From: Aquatica leii
Taxonomy: Eukaryota > Arthropoda > Insecta > Coleoptera > Lampyridae
Length of the DNA stretch: 64,000 nucleotides
Direction of reading: 5' to 3'
Assembly: GCA_035610365.1 (NCBI GenBank)
Contig: CM069435.1
Location: forward strand, 8,644,001-8,708,000
Shown: positions 35,071 through 46,445 of the stretch, in pieces
Layout: the number at the start of each line of letters is the position of its first letter
Position numbering within the stretch: position 1 is the first letter of the stretch
Translations under genes and position numbers: made by a program
Notes under the pieces: generated by a model
The model's input: the letters and a program-made list of their open reading frames with translations, nothing else
Told to the model about the DNA's origin: nothing
The model's database searches: none

Positions 35071-36420
35071 GTTTTAGAATTATTTGAAGACTATAGATTT
35101 ACTTTATTAAATAGGCACATAGTTGGAGATCCTCATGGGGCTATGACATTTAATAACAGTATGGGTCACTTAGTCATTGATATGGCAGCTGCCACAATGA
35201 ATACACTAAGTTTTATTGAATACTTTCAAGTTGAATTTAAATTTTTTTTATCATTTGGCAGTGGAAGTCACAATCAAAGTACCATTAGGTAACAACAACT
35301 TGCAAAAGAAAAAGGAAAAAACTCTGTCCCCTAAATTGAGGTAGAGAAAGGAGGACGAAGTTTGATTTAAGAATACGGTTAAAAAAGAGTTACTAAAGAA
35401 AAGTTGCAGTGAACTAGGGAAGGGTACAGAGATATAGAATTCTAAAACTTCTATAAAAAAATTGTATGAGTCAGCCGTCGGAAAAAGGAGATTACTGAAT
35501 GGACACTAAGAAGCATGGGTGGTTGGTAAATAAAAATCCATTGTTTGATCGAAAATTTAACAAAATGAAATCTAAAGTTTTTAGTATGTTAAACTTAACC
35601 AGAAATCTTAAAAGTGCTGGGTTTAAAATTTAAAACTGAATATAGGCATCTAGGCAGAGTAGAAAATAAAAAATATTCTGAAAATTTGATAGTGCAGTTT
35701 AATGAGGTTAAAGACGCTCGTAATTTTTTGTCTATAGTGAAACAGTTTAGAAAATTTTATAGTAGGATGAGTAGTGAAATTCATATAGATTGCTCTTCTT
35801 GTTCAATACGCACTCCCATTGGTCAAGGACCACCTCTTAGATGCTAAGTTTTCCATTGACGAGTTAAGACGTTAAATAAAGCTAAATAATAAGGCACATA
35901 GATTTCATAGAATTTCATATGAGTTCTTTAAAGAAGCTGTAGACGAACTACTAGATAAAGTTTTATTAGTTTTTAATAAAATTTAAGAGAGTGGTGTTAT
36001 TCTCCAAATATTTAGGAAGTCAATTGTTTACCTTGTCTATAAAAAAAGAACGCAAACTTAGTAACAAACTATTGAAAACACTGGGGTGTTTGAATGCATG
36101 GGTAAAGCAGGAAATATTTTTGAGAAGTTCCAAAATGATGCTCGACCCTTTGATAATTTGTTTTGATGATTTGGGTTGATATTAAGTTGCATTCGACACT
36201 GTAGTACTCCATGCCCTTCTCTTGAGAAGTTAAGTTGTATGCAAGTCTCCACAACTTTTTGGTGCGTGGGTTGACGAAAGGCAAAGAAGCTAGGGTCTGG
36301 TATGAGAAAAAAGTTAGTGAAGATTCTGCGACTGAGATGGGAATCAGACAAAGATGCGTTTTAAAATCGTTTCTTTTTTCTTTATTTTTGAATGATGAGG
36401 TTGAATATTTGTGATGGGTT
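35070..36420 (+). pseudogene. LINE remnant: endonuclease end and reverse transcriptase
   Basis: Plus-strand blocks: GDPHGAMTFNNSMGHLVIDM near 35125-35200, then VEVTIKVPLGNNN near 35263 (end of the endonuclease and start of the linker). A 77-residue frame follows at 35614-35847, with ...NEVKDARNFLSIVKQFRKF. RT pieces follow, with GIRQRCVLKSFLFSLFLND near 36340-36400, the motif following the RT fingers/palm (usually GxRQGCxLSPxLFxLFLND). There are many stops. The YADD box is not reached; sequence after 36420 is unrelated. It may be the 3' part of the LINE whose 5' part is at 30860-31980. Confidence 0.6.
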
Positions 36421-36843
36421 TGGGAAACTAATATTAAATGCTGAGTATAATTTTGATGACCGACACTAGGAGAGATTTCTCAATTAACCTATTTATACAC
36501 AGCAGGTCATTAACCATTTACTTCTTATTAACGCGTCAACCATCCTTACTAATAAGTATTTATTGTTGCGGGTGCTAGAAAGGTTGCGGTAAATTCTCAT
36601 TCGTTACTTAGTTTTAACAGAAAGTTTGTGGTGTCGTTAAGATCGCTTTATTTCAAGATTTTTTAGCAATGATTTGTGTGATTAAAAATGTCTACGCGTA
36701 ATCACCGGTAAGTTTTAAGGAACTAACTCAAAATTAGGTAAAATAAAATTTGTAAGTTCTGAAAAGCATAGAAAATTAACTATATATATATTAGGTTATA
36801 TCTAGTTTGGCGTATTAGTCAGAACCGGACTTGTACAATTCGC

Positions 36844-36861
36844 TGGGTCGTTAACGACCCA
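36844..36861. repeat. Perfect 18-bp palindrome centred on TTAA
   Basis: TGGGTCGTTAACGACCCA is its own reverse complement, with the piggyBac target TTAA at its centre. It lies about 40 bp before the first readable transposase-like sequence of the piggyBac remnant, so it may mark that element's left end or untranslated region. Confidence 0.6.
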
Positions 36862-36889
36862 CTAGGCACATTAGACATGAAATATTTTT

Positions 36890-38290
36890 TGTTATAGAAA
36901 AAAGGCTCTTACAACTGCAGAGCTTCTGGATGAAATTGAACGCCTAGATAAATAGGATATTGTGACAGACTGTATTTGTATTACACCGCCACATGAAATG
37001 AAAGTGACGAAGATTCAGGTAACAAAAATTTTAATGATCCTAGTAAACTGAACCGTCGTCAGCTACAATCACAAGTTGAAACGGATTTGTATTGGGATGA
37101 GACAGTAGATGTTAAAGAGGCCAAAAATGAACAAGACAGTTGCAAAAATAAATAAAAAAATGAAGATTTGACTGATACGCTGGGTAAAAAAATAATGAAC
37201 CAAAAAAAAAGAAAGAAAGTTTATCGGAACATAGTTATCCTTTAGAGTTTTTAAAGGTATTTCATTCTAGAGTTATATTAAAACACTTAGTTAAACATAC
37301 TGTAAAGTATTCTACTACAAAAAATTGTCATTTGGAACTTGGAACTGACGAATTTTTTGTGTTTATTGGTATATTATATTTGAGTGGATATGTACCCGTC
37401 CCAAGACGAAAAATGTTTTGGCAAGGCCGTGATGATTGTTCGGAATTCAATGAAAGGTTATGGGTTTGAAAAAATATTTAGATTCATTTATGCTGTTTAT
37501 AATTTAAATCTTGCCCAAAATAACAAAATGGCAAAATTACGTCCCGGTCAGCTCTTACTTCTTTATTGATGAGTCAATGATACCATATTTTGAACGCAAC
37601 GAGTGTAAACAATTTGTTAAAAATAAACTTGTTTGCTTTGGCTATAAAGCATGAGTCCTAGCATTCCCTTTTGGCTACTGCTTAAATTTTGATATGTATC
37701 TTGAAAAACTAGGCCTTGATAAAAGCGTTGTCTATACCTTTGCAAATTTCTTGAAAGAACATTATCCAGATACTTACAGCATTTTCTTTATTTGTTGACA
37801 ATTATTTCGCTAATGCAGTTCTCATTAGTCATTTGCATAAATTGTATTTGGAGGTACCAAAAGTGCCAGAGATGATCGAATTGAGCGTTGCACGATAAAA
37901 ATAGAAAAAGAAAAAAAAGTAGTTGCAATGTTATCTAATGAATATAGAATTAAGCCAATTGTAAAATGTTTTACATATTCAGCAAAAGAAAAAAAATTAT
38001 CCAAGCCTTTGTGATCAAGCAATATAACAATACTCAGAAACTTAACAACTTATAGTTTAAAAGACAGATTGTTACAGCAATTTTACAAAAAAAACGAAGC
38101 AACTTCAAATGTTGCGGGCCGCAAATCATCTAAACCATATACAATTCCTGAAAATGGACGACATTTAATTCTTACGAGCCAACCAAAAAAAAAGTGTGCA
38201 ATATGTAAAAATAAAACTACTAAGTCTTGCCAAAGATGTAATGTTTTGCTGCACAATAAATGTTTCCATGCATTTCATTTATGGCTGTAA
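36890..38290 (+). pseudogene. piggyBac-like transposase, decayed (plus-strand copy)
   Basis: Reads in order: KKALTTAELLDEIERLD (N-terminus, about 36900). Next is SEHSYPLEF with LKHLVKHTVKYSTTKN (37230-37330), then ELGTDEFFVFIGILYLSGYV (37335-37390). The YFFIDESMIPYFERNECKQF block (about 37560-37620) carries the first catalytic Asp of the DDE/D transposase in DESM. It is followed by FGYKA and a DNYFANAVLI block near 37800 (second Asp in DN-F). The C-terminus (38069-38290) has KKCAICKNKTTKSCQRCNVLLHNKCFHAF, a Cys-rich zinc ribbon. Frameshifts and at least five stops break it. It resembles the PGBD2/3-like branch more than the intact copy at 46126-48482 does. Ends are unclear except the TTAA-centred palindrome upstream. 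Confidence 0.8.
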
Positions 38291-39505
38291 TATATTTATA
38301 ATAATATTTTTCTAAACAACGTTTTGTATCGAGATTATTTTTACCACGGCAGCTGTCGGAACACAAACCTCTAGGTGTTAGCTTAAATGAAACAAAAGTA
38401 CATAGGTGTGAATTTCTTATAGGTAATTTATTTGTAACCTTTAAATTGGTGATGAATAAAAAATATTAAACATCTTATAACTAACTATTAACTGATATTA
38501 AGTTCAAAAGCAATAAATGTTGCAAAGTATGTATTTCAAACAGTTTTGATAATTGAATAAAGTACAATTTAACTAATTTAAATTTAAAGCGTAACCATTA
38601 ATCAACAATGCAGTTAATAAATCCAAAGCTGACTCACCAAATCAAATGTTACGTTATTGCAGATCTATTAATAGCACATTCTTTACTTAGTTTTAAGCTT
38701 TCTTCCATAACAAAATAACATCAAAATTCCATAAAATTACGAATCAAAGTATCCCAATGAAATTAAAGATGAATGTAAATTGAAAAGTAAAGATAAAGAC
38801 TAATAAAGATCAAAATAAAAATAAACGCCCTAAATATGAATAATTACAATGGTTTTTATTCCACATAAAACACTTACGTTGAATTATTTACAACGGCCTT
38901 AAATGAATCCTTTGTTAAAGTATTGCGTCACATTACGAAATTACTAAAAATGTTGAACTTCGTAATGAAGATAAACTTACCAGTAATTAGTTGGAAAAAA
39001 GAAACATTAATTTGTATACGCTTTTACACCATTATTAAGAAAATTGTCTTCTTTTTATCACATAAAACGTACTAAACTTAACGTGGTTAAAAACGGAAGT
39101 ATCAAACAAAGGTCGATTGTCGAAAGCAATTACAAGCGATGTTGCCAAGTTGAATAAATTTAAATGCAAGATTTGTTGCATAAAGTACCGAATGCAAAAA
39201 TTAAATTTTAATAGTAATGAATTCTAACGGGACGTTACAATGGGTTAATGTTAAACAATTAGGAAATTTCTGAAGTACGTAGAATTTAGTAAATATTGCA
39301 AAGTCTAAATTCATTGTATTTAGTAAGTGCGATAGACTAGCGGCTGTTGATAAGTAGAATTATGGAAATGAATTTGTAGAAGTAGTCAACTCCTGCACAT
39401 ACTCGAGGGTTAAGCTAAGGAAAGGGCATCAGCGGCATTTTCGCACTAAATTTAGAAGTTGTGGTTGTAATGAAAAAGGCAAAACAACAGTTTTCAAAGC
39501 AATTT
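38291..39505. other. No gene seen
   Basis: AT-rich sequence between two piggyBac remnants of opposite orientation. No inverted or direct repeat was noticed. Confidence 0.4.
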
Positions 39506-39638
39506 TATGCTATGCGGCTCAAATTTGAAGGTACATAAAGGATATGAAAAAGTATTGCGTACTTTTATTAAAAAACTCATTGGATTCTCATACAATACTC
39601 GCAACTATGTAATTGCTCTTAAAACCGGACTAAAATCA
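39506..39638 (+). repeat. Direct repeat, left copy (pairs with 40663-40802)
   Basis: From tatgctatgc to ggactaaaatca this 133-bp block is closely similar, in the same orientation, to 40663-40802. The two copies flank the deleted piggyBac gene exactly: one begins just beyond its stop codon and the other lies just upstream of its start. Confidence 0.8.
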
Positions 39639-39639
39639 C

Positions 39640-40643
39640 CATTGTACATCAACTTCGTTCGCATTACATTCTTGGCAAATTGCATAAACATGTTCTAAAC
39701 ATATAAAACGTCTGCATTTAACACAATAATATTTAGTCCCTCGATTTCGTTTAGAATCGCAAAAATGGCAACGACCTTTATCGCCTAATTTTCTCTTCAC
39801 TGCTACTTGTTTAGATTCTATTCCACATACTTCTCGTATCCTAATGCTTAGCGTACGCGGTAGATTCATGCAAATAGCTCGCTCTTTCTGATAGTTACGT
39901 ACTAAGTCCATAGATAATTCTTGTAAAAAAGATGGTATAAAAAGTTTTTGCATCACTTAATGCAAAGATTTTCAATTCGTATTTGTTGGTTTCACTTGGT
40001 ATATATTGTCTAAAACTACATCTCCCACGAAACCTTTCCAATTTTTCATCCACAGTGACAAACTCTAAACGATGGTAGCTACTCTTGCAGTTAGCGATAA
40101 ATAATTCAAAAATGTTTCGTATGGCGGCAAGTTTGTCTACATTTTTTAGGTCATTTCGAGTTGCAGGCATCGTCAAAGCTTCTATACCTGAACCATCTGT
40201 CTTCCATAAATCTTCTGTATTTAGACGGTTTGCTTTACGTACATCAGCAAGATAGAGGAGCCTAAGAGAGCATTATATTTCTCAGTTGGTTGTGGGCGAA
40301 GCATCTCTGGCACGACTTTAGCTGTCTGTCATTGTATTAATTTTTATATTTCTAGATTCAACTATGATCCGTAACTATTCTTCGCTAAACAACAAATTCA
40401 AAATTTCAATAGGAGTTTTAATTTAGGTGGCGACTAACACCTGGAAAGAATTTTATAATATTTTTTTGACGCACATTTTTAAGAGGACAATGCTTATTCC
40501 ATTTTGTCTTGTTCAGTATCGGTATTCTCAATTCTTTCTTCCACTTTATCTTCTTCGTCTTCTTCTATGTCATCGTATTCTGAATCAGTGCTTACTTCTT
40601 CAAAAAGCTGATGCAAACGTTCAATTTCCTTTTCATAACTCAT
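39640..40643 (-). pseudogene. piggyBac-like transposase with internal deletion (minus-strand copy)
   Basis: Minus strand: start MSYEKEIERLHQLFEEVSTD at 40643, then an acidic stretch rich in D and E down to about 40500. Next is LAAIRNIFELFIANCKSSYH with VTVDEKLERFRGRCSFRQYI (40130-40000; the D of VDE is the first catalytic Asp) and YELKIFALSDAKTFYT. The frame then jumps, with the rest of the DDE domain missing, to the C-terminal FLQELSMDLVRNYQKE. The zinc ribbon follows (GRCHFCDSKRNRGTKYYCVKCRRFICLEH, ending 39640-39700). About 300 codons of catalytic core are missing, so the element is non-autonomous. It belongs to a different subfamily from the copies at 36890 and 46126. Confidence 0.8.
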
Positions 40644-40662
40644 TATCTAATATAAACAATAC

Positions 40663-40802
40663 TATGCTATGCAACTCAAATTTGGAGCTACATAAAGTAT
40701 GATGAACTTGAAAAAGTATTGCGTACTTGTATTAAAAAAGTCATTAGATTCTCATACAATACTCGCAACTATGTAATTGCTCTTAAAACCGGACTAAAAT
40801 CA
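40663..40802 (+). repeat. Direct repeat, right copy (pairs with 39506-39638)
   Basis: Same block and orientation as 39506-39638, with a few substitutions and small indels. It lies immediately upstream (on the minus strand) of the start codon of the deleted piggyBac gene. Confidence 0.8.
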
Positions 40803-43800
40803 ATAGTTTCCTTTACTTTGAGACCGCATCTATTGTACATAAAAAAAGTTGTAGCTATGTTTTATAAATAGATACCCTAACATATTAGCAAGAAAAATAT
40901 TTCATTGTACAGCAGAGTGCGACAGTTAGCCGAAGGCTCAGAAAATGTAACGTTTTCGTTACTGTTATTATTTGATTTTAAATTATCTGTATTATTTTAA
41001 CTAAATGTTGCGTGTAAACCTTCCTTTATTTTTATTTTGTGGAGTGGCTACTTTTTAGGGCGAGGTCAGCCTTGAAATTTATTCGGTATTCAGCCTTGAA
41101 GTAGTGCGCTTGTGGGGCTTAATTTTGAAGCCATGTAGCTTTTATTTTATCTTATATCTACAATATCTTTATTTAAAAAATCTGTGTTAATGATACAGGT
41201 ATGTCTTAAATTTCTATTTTGTTACGTTTATATAATTTTCCGTTTTTATTTGTATTAGACTTTCTTTATGTACCAATTTTATCTTTAATGAAATTATCAT
41301 TACCTTTATAATTTGAGTGGTTTTGGTATATGAATAACACAATAAATGCCAATGATCCAAATTAATTTTCTTGAAGAAAATACACCTTGGTCATCGATTC
41401 TTGATTGAAAATTTTCCTAAGCTATCCGCCAACATTAGCTTTGCATTCCGTTGGATGACATCAACGTGAAATTTGATCCATATGCGTTAGTTACCTATAT
41501 CTATCTACATTCCTTTCGTCGATTAAAAACTTTGCTTCATCAACGAATTTTGTTGTAGTCTAGGACAGGACAGTTACTTGAAAAACGAAGTCAGTCTGGG
41601 CGACCAGAGGTAGGTCACCAAGCTCCGAGACAAATTTATTTAAATAACAGTAGGTTGCAGTCCGGGTGCTGGTATGCTCCTTTTGTAACCTAAAACATCA
41701 CGGGAATGTGTTTCATTTTGTGGGGGTTTGCCCTGTTCTGAGGTAGCAATGGTTGAGGGACGCTGTTCTTTTCATAGGCTATGTAAGAGTCTGGCTGATG
41801 GCATGGATTAAACTGTTTGAGAGAGGGAGTGAGAAGCATGAAAACTCAGATAGGGTCTTGTGCAGGAGTTCAATTACATCAACAGTTGTTACTGTTTAAT
41901 TACAACTGAGTTCATAACAGAGCTTTATACTAAATTTTTTGTGTTTGTCGGTTCAATAAAATCCAGACTGTTTAACAGCATAAAAAAACGTTTTTGTACA
42001 AAAATAATTTTAAAAATTCATTTTATTATGTAGTCGTAAAATTGTAATATAATCTTCTGAAAATAAACATTGTTAGTATTTTGCTTCAGGGTTGATAGGT
42101 TTTTTATGAAGAAGAAAATTTGACTTTCGTATAAGTGCAAAACATGCAAATCATTTTTAAAATAGATTACTTCTGATCAAAGAAAAATTAGATTGTTTAG
42201 TAATGCAATCAAGCAAATAATTGTTGTTTAAAATTGTCTGCTAAGCAAATCTTACAATTTCCTTTACAAAACTCAGCATGCAAGCTGTAATATCTTGCAA
42301 AACGCCACGAATAACAAAACGGCAAGGACCAAAGAAAAATTAGGACCAAGATAGTGTTGCATTACGAAGTGAACTATGGCAAAAGTATCTAAACAAAAGA
42401 AACGCGAGGATAATGTAGACAATTTGAACACGCTGTAGCAAAAACACACTAAACAAAAAAGATAACACATTTAAACTATAATTGTTATTTAAAAAAATTA
42501 AATAAATACCAAATCAATTTTTATTAACTAATGCAGTTAAATCATTAACATAAATAATACATACTATAAAATTTAATAAAATAAACATGACATTAAAATG
42601 TAACTGGTTTACGGAATGTCCGTTAAAGAATTATCATCTATAAACAAATACCTGTCAACGTCCGTTAGAAAATTTGAATAAGATAATTTTGAATACTACT
42701 AACATAAACTATAAATCTCTTTCCAACCTTAATATACTTATAAAATTAAAACGGGCAACGCGCGTTTTAAGTGACCCCAATCTTAAAACTGATATATTAA
42801 ATGCTCAAAAGCTTTTATTGATAAATAATTTTCAAATTAAATATTGATTATAAAAAAAAATTAAAAAAGCAAGGTATAATAACCTCTATGATAGATATAA
42901 ACATTAATATTAATTATAACATTTTAAAATTTAAAAGCAATCAATTATAATTAATGCAAATACGATACAAATAAAAACGTTATTAATAGTAAATATCCAT
43001 TACATAAGATTAAATAAATAAATACGTTGTAATTTATTATTTTGTTTTTGCGATTGCAACAGAATTCAATCTATAAATTTGAATAAGGTAGTAAAGAAAG
43101 GTGTATAAAATTTACAATAATTATGTTGAATTTGTCATTGTCAACAAAATGTTTAAATTTTGTTGCGTATAATTATGCGTTATAGGTATATTAAAATAAT
43201 TAAAATTAATAACAAGCAATCTGACAACTAAAAATTAAAATGTGAATGTTATACATGAATTTTCCCAGAATGCTGATACAGTACCAGCAATAAAATCAAA
43301 CGTATTATAACGCTTTAGGGTATAAATTATTTTAATCCTAAACAAGGGAAGGGCATTAATGATTTTATCAAAAATGCGAGCAGATTCCCCAAAATTGTTT
43401 GTACACACAAGCTTGAAAAAGTTATGTATTTGTATTATACTTTAAACGATAAAATTTTAACATAATTTTAATATTAATAATAATAGAAAGTGTTTTAACA
43501 TTTTTATATAAACTGTAAAAATGCTTTTAAAAGCTTTGAGAAGTCAAGAATTTAAATTTTATTGCACTCAACTTTTTCTTTATTTTTAAGTGAATATAAT
43601 CTGTATTTTTCAATATTTAGTTTTCATAACACAACTACAAACTTTGATGACAATTCACTTTTCAAGATCAGATATGAAACCGAAAAATATATTACATACA
43701 ACGTAAAAAACGTAGGCTAAAACGTAAATGACAGATACAGTTCGGTGTTTTTCAGAAATAATTTCAGCGTTCTGCAACTTAGTCTCTATTTTATTTTGTA

Positions 43801-44020
43801 AATAAAACTAACTCGCAGACAAATGAATTGATCAAAAGCTTTGTTACAATAAAAAAATCAAACATTTATTACATAAATAAAAGAAAATTACAGGCATAAA
43901 ATTTAACACAGATTACTCAAGATTAAAAGTGAATAACAAAATGTAATAAGAAATTAATTAACTAAATTAACGCAACGACAAAATTGACAAACTTAGAAGA
44001 AAGTATTTAAGAAAACACAA
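40803..44020. other. No gene seen
   Basis: The stretch 41000-41900 has higher GC and looks like decayed repeat sequence, but no frame reads as a known protein. 42000-44020 is very AT-rich, with no ORF above 65 codons. Confidence 0.4.
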
Positions 44021-44022
44021 AA

Positions 44023-44760
44023 CTACGTAAATAATATTGCAAATGCAAATTCCTTTGACCGCCAAATAAAATAAACGGTCTTCTTTTTCCACGTTACAGG
44101 ATCTGAGTTGATGTTTAAGATCTTTACTGGCATCGTGTTCTTCACTGGTACTAAAGTTCTGCCAACCAGTAGTCCTTTTTCAACTAAGCCGCCCTCCATT
44201 AGTTCAATCGCGCGTATGTAGCCTTCCCGGAGACTTCCATCCAGGCGTGCCATCACCACACTTTCAGTCCTTGCAGGCATAGTCACGTCTTCACTCAATA
44301 AGACTCGCACGGCTGCCTTCTCTGACGAATGAAAAGGAATTTCTTCATTGTCGATCTTCAGGACATCGTTCTTCATATCCAAATGGAACCCATACTTCTT
44401 TATCACGCCCATTCCCAGGATAACTTCTTCCGTGATGTTGGCTACCAGTACTTGATGGTCGAGTACTCCATTTCCCAAACCAATGGTTACTTTGACTTGT
44501 CCGTGAGTAGGTATTTCGTCGCCCGTCGCCGTTCGAAGTCATACTGTTACTGGTGATGTCTTCTCGTTTTCCAATAAGATGTCAGGACGAATGATGGTCT
44601 TTGTCGCTCCCGTGTCAACTAGTAACTGAACGCTTCTTCCATTGATCTTGCCATCGAGATAAATGCTATGCAATTGCTCCCTAGGCGATGCCATTTGGAC
44701 GGTAATCTCCGGGGCATGGCTCGTTGAGGTCGACTTTCGCCCCATTTGGTCAACCTGTTC
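44023..44760 (-). pseudogene. Ty3/gypsy-type aspartic protease region
   Basis: Minus strand, downstream of Gag. IYLDGKINGRSVQLLVDTGATKTII (about 44665-44590) contains the retropepsin catalytic DTGA. One TGA at about 44540 interrupts an otherwise open frame that goes on with LRTATGDEIPTHGQVKVTIGL. ILGMGVIKKYGFHLD (about 44425-44380), the flap-to-C-terminal ILG motif of retropepsins, and SEDVTMPARTESVVMARLDG follow. The frame ends at 44023 with no reverse transcriptase after it, so the element is cut off here. The gene belongs to the same element as the Gag at 44760-45985 and the split LTR upstream. Sequence 3' of the break shows no retroelement. Confidence 0.8.
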
Positions 44761-45985
44761 TAGTTTTCCGGACGCTCTTCTGGCCCCACTTCCCCGCAGT
44801 TCCAGCACGTCACTTCTCTTCCTCGAGCTACTTGTTCCCGAAATACACGTCGCACTATGTCTTCAATGCTTTCTTCTGAGTTCGAGGGTATTTCTGTAGC
44901 ACAACGGAGCTTATGGCTGCTTCGGTGCGACGCTTGGGTTGCCGCCTCAAACGCCAAAGCATGGGTTAAAACGTCATCCAACGTCTTCGGTTGTGCTAAC
45001 CGTAGAGTCTGCTGCGTTTCGTTGTCTCGGAGGCCGTCCACAAAGGTTTGAATAGCCAACTGCTCCAAGAAGGTATCTGGTGCTGTAGGATACGCAAACC
45101 GTGTTAATCTGGCGATGTTAGCCTCAAACTCTTGAAGGCTTTCGGCAGCTTTTTGAACCCGACTTTTAATTTGAGCTTGATAGACCTGTTGAAGATGAGC
45201 ATCTCCATATCTCATTTCTAAACGTGAAATTAAAAGTTTGTAATTTTCTTGCAGGTGGTCCGGAATAGTTTGTAAAATTCCAAGCGCTTCTCCACGTAAG
45301 GACACTATTAAAGACGTCGCTTTCTGCTTGTTGCTCTAACCATTAGCAGTAGCTGCGGCTTCAAACTGCTTGTAGTAGGTTGACCATGGAACTTTACCAT
45401 CAAAATTCGGTGGTACAACTTTGAACTTGTGAGTGTTTTCTTCTTGATGGTCCATTATTAAATCTTCACTCGTGACGCTTTCTTCACCGTGACAATTCAT
45501 TTAGTTCATTCTTTCTTCAAGCAGTTTTATTTTGTTTTCTAATTTGTCCTCTATTGCTTCTATTTTCTCATTCACAGATTCGCAAATTTCTTCTATTAAG
45601 TTTAACATGTCTGCTTGGGTTTCTTCTTGAACAATTTTAATTTGATTTTCTATGCTCGTTCGTATTTCTTCTTTTAAACTGCTACAATTTTCCAACAACT
45701 TTTCTTTCATTTTTCTAGAATTTTCTTCCATTTTCTGAGAATGTTCGGAGAGTTTTTCTTCCATTTTTCTTGAAATTTCCAACAGTTTTTCTTCAATTTT
45801 CTGTGAAGTTTCGCCCATTTTTCTATTATTTTCTTCCATTTTCTGAGAATTTTCTTCCATTTTTTTATTCATTGATTCTTGACCGTTTTTTATTGATTCA
45901 AGAACTTCAAATAGCTTTGCATCCATTTTAACTGCTTGCAAACGCGTTACCGGCATAAATTTAAATATAACACGAATATAAAGTT
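44760..45985 (-). pseudogene. Ty3/gypsy-type Gag with long coiled coil
   Basis: Start is probably MPVTRLQAVKMDAK near 45954 (the frame is open from 46025). Residues about 15-130 form a coiled coil built from degenerate 11-residue units of the form KMEEN(S/N)(Q/R), with about eight recognisable copies at 45690-45870. One TAA at about 45503 and one TAG near 45340 interrupt an otherwise continuous frame. The middle domain reads PPNFDGKVPWSTYYKQFEA and then SLRGEALGILQTIPDHLQ, typical of insect Gag. The C-terminus, with CWNCGEVG, is the start of a CCHC zinc knuckle, lost to a frameshift at 44770. Gag assembles the particle and binds RNA. It sits 90 nt behind the LTR and candidate primer site. Confidence 0.85.
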
Positions 45986-46030
45986 TAAATACACTACTTT
46001 TTAAAATGCAGTTTTTGTATAACACAAAAT

Positions 46031-46047
46031 TTTAATAACGATCCACT
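46031..46047 (-). promoter_or_regulatory. Candidate primer binding site after the gypsy-type LTR
   Basis: On the minus strand, two bases after the LTR end, the sequence is TGGATCGTTATTAAAAT. It begins with TGG, as required for pairing with the CCA of a tRNA 3' end. I cannot say which tRNA would match. Confidence 0.3.
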
Positions 46048-46170
46048 TGTTAATATTAAACCACTAGTGTACAGAAACGAATTTAATTAATATCGCGATC
46101 ACGCACTTGTTAAAAAAAAGTTTAACCCTTGATTAACAAGGCACTGTAAAAGGACAAATTTAACAAGACT

Positions 46171-46186
46171 GTGTCATTTATGACAC
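46171..46186. promoter_or_regulatory. Subterminal palindrome GTGTCAT-TT-ATGACAC (left)
   Basis: Seven-base arms around TT. The same motif stands at 48449-48464 near the right end, and a perfect version (GTGTCACGCGTGACAC) lies at 48268-48283. Likely transposase binding sites. Confidence 0.6.
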
Positions 46187-46445
46187 CTGCCATTTTCTTT
46201 ATATCTGACTTATTTTGACTCATATTTTAGGTCAGTGTATTATAATTACTGACTTTTTATTGTTGTAATTTCAATAAATAGCATTTTATAACCAATAAAT
46301 TATTAAAAATGAAGATGTAAGAAAATTTTATTTAAGTACAAAACCAAAATATAATATTAGTTCATTATGAAAATAAAAATGGAACTAAAATTTTAAAAAA
46401 AATTTATGAAATGAAAACAAATAAAAATAAACAAACCAAACAAAA

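Noticed and set aside
44329-45051. Plus-strand frames of 64-78 codons across the gypsy-type Gag/protease
   Set aside because: Shadows of the minus-strand Gag and protease frames, which carry the recognisable motifs.
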